This document shows, one piece after another, positions 58,870 to 64,000 of a stretch of DNA of 64,000 nt (the first letter of the stretch is position 1; every line of letters starts with the position of its first letter). The notes beneath the pieces are model-generated. The model was not told the DNA's origin, made no database searches, and saw only the letters and a program-made list of their open reading frames with translations. The DNA comes from Bimastos eiseni (Eukaryota > Annelida > Clitellata > Crassiclitellata > Lumbricidae), in assembly GCA_959347315.1 (NCBI GenBank), contig OY365810.1, positions 27,604,585 to 27,668,584 of the forward strand, in the 5' to 3' direction. Both the position numbers and the translations under genes were made by a program.

Positions 58870-59885
58870 TGGCAACGGACCTTATTAGCATCGGACGGTA
58901 TATTCTAAGCGTGTATAGGCCTACATGCCTACATGGCACGATTATAATTGGAACCATTCCCCAAATCACTAAATTACATTTTCTTGGTGTCATCATCGAT
59001 CAAAATCTGACCTGGAAGGAACATATTTCTCAAATATCGATAAAATTGGCCAAAAATATAGGTATTATATCACGCATCTCATATAAGTTACCAACGCACA
59101 TCTTAACCAACCTGTATTACTCGTTAATTCATCCGTACCTAGGATACTGTAATATGTTTGGGCGTCGAATTATGCCTCACGACTTACACGTTTGGTTATT
59201 TTACAGAAAAGAGCCGTTCGAATTATAACAAAATCTGATTATAAATGTCCTACTGCTCATCTTTTCTGCCTCTACCGCATCCTAACATTAGATATTTACT
59301 AATGAATTGATTGATTGATTGATTGATTAGAGTATTGTAAACTGGTGAATTTATGTTTCGCTATAAACATGGTTTGTTACCTTACACCTTCAGTGGGTAT
59401 TTTAACACTGGATCGGCCATTCACTCTTACAGTACTAGGACAGCCTCCAATTATGGAACTACCTTTGCACACACTAACACCCGTAAATTCTGTATCAAGA
59501 TTACTGGTACCACAGTTTGGAACAATCTTCCTGCTGGCATCCTTGGCGTTCCTCATCTCCTGCTCTTTAAAAAAACTCTTGCGTGCTCATCTTCTAACTC
59601 TAAATGTATAATAATGTCTTGTCTTCTGTTCATTTTGGTGTAAAATGTATAGCATTAAAAATGCTAATTATGCTAACACTACAATTGAAATGTTAACAAT
59701 TTCCAATTTGACATGTTATCTACCTCTATCTAATTGTATTGGTACATAGGTGGCCCTGCCCAGCGGGACCTTGGTCCCTTTAGGTCCCCTTTTGTAGCCC
59801 AACTCTGTTACCAATATGAAATATGATCATGTGCTATTGTATTTTGGGAACTATAAAAAAGCTATGTTATGTTATGTTAATATAA
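58870..59885 (+). mobile_element. CR1/L2-like LINE, 3' portion, frameshifted
   Basis: The plus strand reads KLHFLGVIIDQNLTWKEHIS, LYYSLIHPYLGYCN, then in another frame ILQKRAVRIITKSDYKCPTA, and in a third MFRYKHGLLPYTFSGYF and ITGTTVWNNLPAGILGVP. Together these cover the region from after the palm to the C-terminus of a non-LTR reverse transcriptase. A (TTGA)n run (59302-59328) interrupts it. The 3' UTR at 59745-59810 (GCCCTGCCCAGCGGGACC) leads to a TATGTTATGTTA end. Confidence 0.88.
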
Positions 59886-60821
59886 ACATGATATAGACCT
59901 ATAAATTTATGTTCGATTAATACATATTATTATAATGTATTCATGCGGTATAATTATGATTAAGTTTATTTTTGCGTTTCAAAGAGCTTGCAACCTTCCG
60001 CGCAGCTGCAGATATAGCGAATGACATTTATAAAAGAAAACCGGGAACCAGCACACATGTGCTGAAATGCTGACTGAATTCCGAGCGAATCTATCAGTCT
60101 GCAAGCGGCTAATAGACAAAAAACTGGATATTATATAGCGTAGAGAATGACCACCTAGCGGCGACTGCAGCTGCTGCGTTCTGTCTGAGATTGACGGCGC
60201 TTCTGATGCGTTCGCTGTTGCCTCTGTTTCCCGTTGAATTCATAATAGATTCTATAGTCTACGAATGAAACGACAGACCCGCAATTCTCATGCAGAGCTG
60301 CTGTAGTTCATTTATTAATTCTGTTATTATCTTCCGCACTGGATAAATTTGTTGTATATATGCAGTATGATATTCAATATTGTTCAAAGTTAATAGCGTT
60401 TAGGTTATTATTCGTAGGCGCTTGGAGCGCTGCAGTCGCCGTTTTCCAGCTTAGTGTCTATTAACGGAATGCATTCCAGGACATGTAGCAAACGTCGGTC
60501 GTTGAGGTCATGCATTGGAAGGAAACTATCATTTTGATTATCAACTCTAGCTGAATGAAGTTCGTTTATTGCTTTTGTCTTAGTAGATTCTTCAGTTCAA
60601 ACTCTCTAGCGTTAAAACGTGCATTGTGATTGCAAATCCACTGTCTTCTAGATTTCCCCGTTCTTCTTTTTCTCTATTTCTCTGCCACCGTGTCCGTCTC
60701 AATCCCCGTCTCTCTGTCCGTCTTTCTCTGCCTTTCTATCTCCCTGTGTCATTTTCTATCCAACTCAGACACCTCCTTCCTCCCCTTACTTTTACCCTGA
60801 CCCTTTGGTGTGAGACAAGTT
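59886..60821. other. intergenic, no gene recognised
   Basis: Short GC-richer patches at about 60150-60200 and 60420-60500 share GCTGCAGTCGCCG in opposite orientations. No gene was recognised. Confidence 0.4.
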
Positions 60822-61061
60822 AATAGACAAGTTAAGACAATAAAGCAATTGGTTGATAAGGCAATAAGACAATACGGCGTTAAGATAATAAGCGGACCTA
60901 GATACAGGGCAGATACACACGTATATATATATATAATATATATATATATACGTGACCTAGATACAGGGCAGATATACACGTATGTATATATATAATATAT
61001 ATATACGTGTATATCTTATTGCCTTATCAACCAATTGCTTTATTGTCTTAACTTGTCTATT
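60822..61061. repeat. 48-bp perfect inverted repeat with AT-rich loop
   Basis: Arms at 60822-60869 and 61014-61061 are exact reverse complements. The 144-bp loop holds two direct copies of CTAGATACAGGGCAGATA (near 60897 and 60957), each followed by CACGTAT and an alternating TA run, which itself can fold. Confidence 0.95.
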
Positions 61062-61859
61062 TCTCGCTACATCTTAGCCCTGTCTTAAATTCCTTTCCAT
61101 CTATCTCTGTATACATGTACGTGCCCGTTTGTCTTATATAAGCCTATCCTCTGTCCGTTTCTCTCCTACCCTAAATATTTGTGGATATGGGTCGTTCATT
61201 ATGGATCGCCTCAACGAGCGACGTCGCAAATTCTGCTTCATAAGCCACGCTATAAAATCTTTTCGATTTCCTCGTAAATTCAACGCGTGGTCCGAGCCCA
61301 ACCAAATACACTGCGTTCCATCAGAATACACAGTGCTTCAGCAAAAACTGTCCAGCGCACTCTGCAAACCACGATGTTGCCTATGACCTACCTCGTTCTG
61401 TCCTCTATTGAAAAGCTGCTATAGTAATTTTAGGTTCGGCCGCAAATTCTACGAGATAACTATGGCGGCTTTATCGACTATATAGGCCTGTGCATTGTGA
61501 CCTCACGTACCCTACAGTTGTGTCCGATCGTGCGGCAATCGACTCGATCGCCACCTCACATTTTTGGCGAAACATCGTTTTACCTTATGGTGATGTACTC
61601 AGAATGGTATATTCTAAGACAACGAACCAAGAAAGCACCATTTTATACAAGATTGATGAATTTCTGCCAACCTGAAATTGTGCATTTCTGCAATTCTGTA
61701 TTTCTGCACTTTTGCTATAATACTGATTTATACTGATGGCGGTGAGTCCATTGTCCCTTCCTACCTCGTAACCGAAATATAATCCGTGAAGGTACTTTCC
61801 TATGCCTCCACACTAGAAATATTACTACGAGTGTCATTTTAGGCTATACACAGTATTAC
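61062..61859. other. intergenic, no gene recognised
   Basis: Small open frames only. None shows a known domain. Confidence 0.4.
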
Positions 61860-62242
61860 ACACACAGTGTCACACACACACACACGCGCACACCTCTACA
61901 CACACTCTCTCTCTCTCGCACGACCACATACACACATACTCTCTCGCTCCCACTGTCTCTGTCTGTCTGTCTGTGACACGTCTGTTCTCTCTCACTCAAC
62001 CTACATTGTATCTGTCTGTCTTTATCTCTGTCTCTGCCTTTATCTATCTATCTGTCTGTCTGTCCGTCCGTCCGTACGTCCGGCCTTCCGTCCGTCCATC
62101 CATTCATCCATCCATCCATCCATCAGTCCATCCATCAATCTCTCTTTCTCTCTAGCAATCAATCTATCTTGGTATTTATCTTAGTTTTTTCTGTCTGTGC
62201 TATCGTCCGCGCATCTGATATGTGTGTGCCTCTCTCTCTCTC

Positions 62243-62330
<88 letters not shown>
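61860..62330. repeat. microsatellite cluster (CA, TCTG, TCCA, CT)
   Basis: CACA runs at 61858-61890, TCTG/TCCG at 62050-62095, ATCC at 62096-62132 and a long CT run at 62231-62325. The Leu/Ser-rich open frames here are artefacts. Confidence 0.95.
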
Positions 62331-62331
<1 letters not shown>

Positions 62332-62951
62332 TGCTCTGTCTCTGTGTGTGGCTCTATATCTTTGTATATCTCTTTCTCTGCACCATATCGACCTACGGGT
62401 GATTACAGATTACGAGCATACATGGTTTCTGTCAACAAAGAGACCCGTCTGATCGAGAAGTCATCTATTTATGAATCACATTGTCCAACGAAGAATACCT
62501 TAATCTTTCTCAAATGTTTGCAAGCAATGTAACAATGTTTCGTTTTCAAGCAAGTTTTTTGATTCGAACCAACTTCTTGAAATCTGGAACTTAGTTTGAA
62601 TGAGAGTGTATAAGCGTGGCATCATAGCAGGGACTATAGATTGGTGTGATTTCAGAAATAAAGCGCAGTTGACACTATCGATTCGGCAGATGACTGGTGT
62701 GGAGTTGTAAATACCACTTGCTGTCCTCTGTGGACGCCCACGACTATATATACGCTGGTCAAAGTGGCATTTAGTATAAATACACGACTGTGACGATACA
62801 TTATGATCAGCCTGATCTGTCATTCTAGGACTAGCTTTGTGTATTAGCTAAGAGCATTGGCCCTCCTTTATTATCCATGCTTGAGACTGGCACTGTCAGA
62901 GTACGAACAATGGCGGAGTTCTGTCAGTCTGAATGATTGTAATAGTGTAGT
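62331..62951. other. intergenic, no gene recognised
   Basis: This is unique-looking sequence between the microsatellites and the putative LTR. No domain was recognised. Confidence 0.4.
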
Positions 62952-64000
62952 TGTAACGCCCAAGTTTCTATTCGCTGTGTGAAAGCTAAGCGTTGGGATT
63001 TGGTAAGGTTAATGAAATTGACGCTGACACCGTTTGGCAGTGCCACGGTGAACGAGATTCAGGACAATGAATTTAGTTTGAGTCTTTGTGGCGGCGGAGG
63101 TGATTGCTGACATGGCCAACGATGACGAATGGCGATGAATGGATTCTCGTTCGTTACAATATATGCCTCTGTGGCGGACAGGCCACAAGGCTTGAATGAA
63201 TGATTTATTTAAATAATCGGCTCGCCATAAGTGTTATTTTACGTCTATTTTTTTACAGTGTTGCGCATAGGAAGGAAGACCGATCGGCGGTTTTTAATTG
63301 AGTGCATAGCTTGCAGACGCATGAATTGGCTTGAGTATAGCCTGACATGCGGTGCATCGCTATATATGTGGAGCAGTGGTTCGTACTGTTTCATACGTAG
63401 AGTGGTTCTCGTACCGCTCCAGGGATCGTTGAGTGTTGCCATATAAATACGACCTCTAGTGACAGCCGCTCTCGCGGTCAGGCTGGTGCTGCTTTTCGCT
63501 GATCTGGTGGGGTGGGCCCCTCTGCCGTCGATCGCAAGACGGACCGTGCCCTGATCGTAAGAGTCAACAGGCTGACAGAGAAAGTCCGATCGTGAGAAAT
63601 AAATGAATAAATGACAGTTCTGTTCGGAAATACGGGGAAGATGGTGACCCCGTTGGTGGCCGTGAGTGATACAGACTGGGTGAGTCCCAGAAGGGACCGA
63701 CGCAGATATCGAGAGAGGCCTCGGCGGCCGACAGAGAGATAGACTGGGAAAAATCCCCGACCGTGCAGACCGTGGGAGTTCTGGTGGCCGAGAAATATTC
63801 TGGTTGGCTACCTAGATCGGTCATAGTTACTCCTCGCGAATACCAGCAGGTTGTCGGATACGTGACCCCGTCGGTGGCCGTGAGAAATAGAGATCGGGTA
63901 AAGCCCCGAGCAACCGAACGCTACATCGAGACAGATTTATGGCGACTGTTGAGACAATTTACGGGAAGAATTCCCCAGTGTACACGTTGGTTAAAAGACG
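62952..64000 (+). mobile_element. possible LTR and 5' leader of an LTR retrotransposon
   Basis: The stretch begins TGTAACGCCC, has TATAAA at 63442-63447, AATAAA at 63598-63603 and 63606-63611, and reaches ...GAGACA at 63933. TTTATGGCGACTGTTG follows as a possible primer-binding region. The order U3 promoter, R poly(A) signal, U5 and primer site fits a 5' LTR of about 980 bp. The downstream GC-richer part contains imperfect repeats of GTGACCCCGTYGGTGGCCGT (63643 and 63863). No gag or pol is visible because the window ends. The second LTR is not in view, so this is tentative. Confidence 0.35.

Noticed and set aside
62169..62532. Leu/Ser-rich open frames
   Set aside because: They are translations of CT microsatellites.

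Overview
The window is animal nuclear DNA. It is AT-rich, with short coding exons separated by introns that are full of decayed retroelements. Two protein-coding genes are recognisable and they converge tail to tail. No prokaryotic, viral or CRISPR features were seen. The organism cannot be named from this window. Intron size, several non-LTR retroelement families with short-repeat tails, a tRNA-derived SINE and a frequent TAGGCCTA palindrome suggest a marine invertebrate, perhaps a deuterostome, but that is only inference.

Bases 1 to about 4,727 are a 13-bp minisatellite with multi-kilobase higher-order repeats. It appears to lie inside an intron of the first gene. From 4,926 to 28,895 on the plus strand are the last 23 coding exons of a filamin, an actin cross-linking scaffold. 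They encode about 1,150 residues: one partial and eleven complete filamin-type immunoglobulin repeats, with a Thr/Ser/Gly-rich hinge before the last three. Every visible intron is phase 1. Exon lengths recur as a four-exon, two-domain cassette (84/138-141/168-174/144-162 nt), as if the rod grew by cassette duplication. The actin-binding calponin-homology domains and the early repeats lie to the left of the window.

From 28,896 to 37,726 is the space between the two gene ends. It holds 3' flanks, a reverse-transcriptase remnant, a broken transposon-type coding relic and AT-rich unique DNA. From 50,054 back to 37,727 on the minus strand is a complete CNNM-family (ancient conserved domain protein / cyclin M) magnesium-transport gene. 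Its five coding exons encode 806 residues: signal peptide, extracellular region, DUF21 membrane domain, CBS pair, cyclic-nucleotide-binding-like domain and a basic tail. Its introns also carry retroelement debris, a SINE copy and a possible non-autonomous hAT element.

From about 50,200 to 64,000 no host gene was recognised. The region holds LINE remnants in both orientations, a divergent tandem module rich in TGACCTTGACCT, a 719-bp tandem repeat in about 2.25 copies, a 48-bp perfect inverted repeat around an AT-rich loop, long CT microsatellites, and a possible LTR with the start of an LTR retrotransposon at the right edge.

The two genes have no obvious joint function. Filamin is a cytoskeletal scaffold and CNNM is a basolateral magnesium-handling membrane protein. 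No clearly new biological system was found. The most notable structures are the cassette architecture of filamin, the intronic minisatellite, and the repeat structures right of 53 kb.
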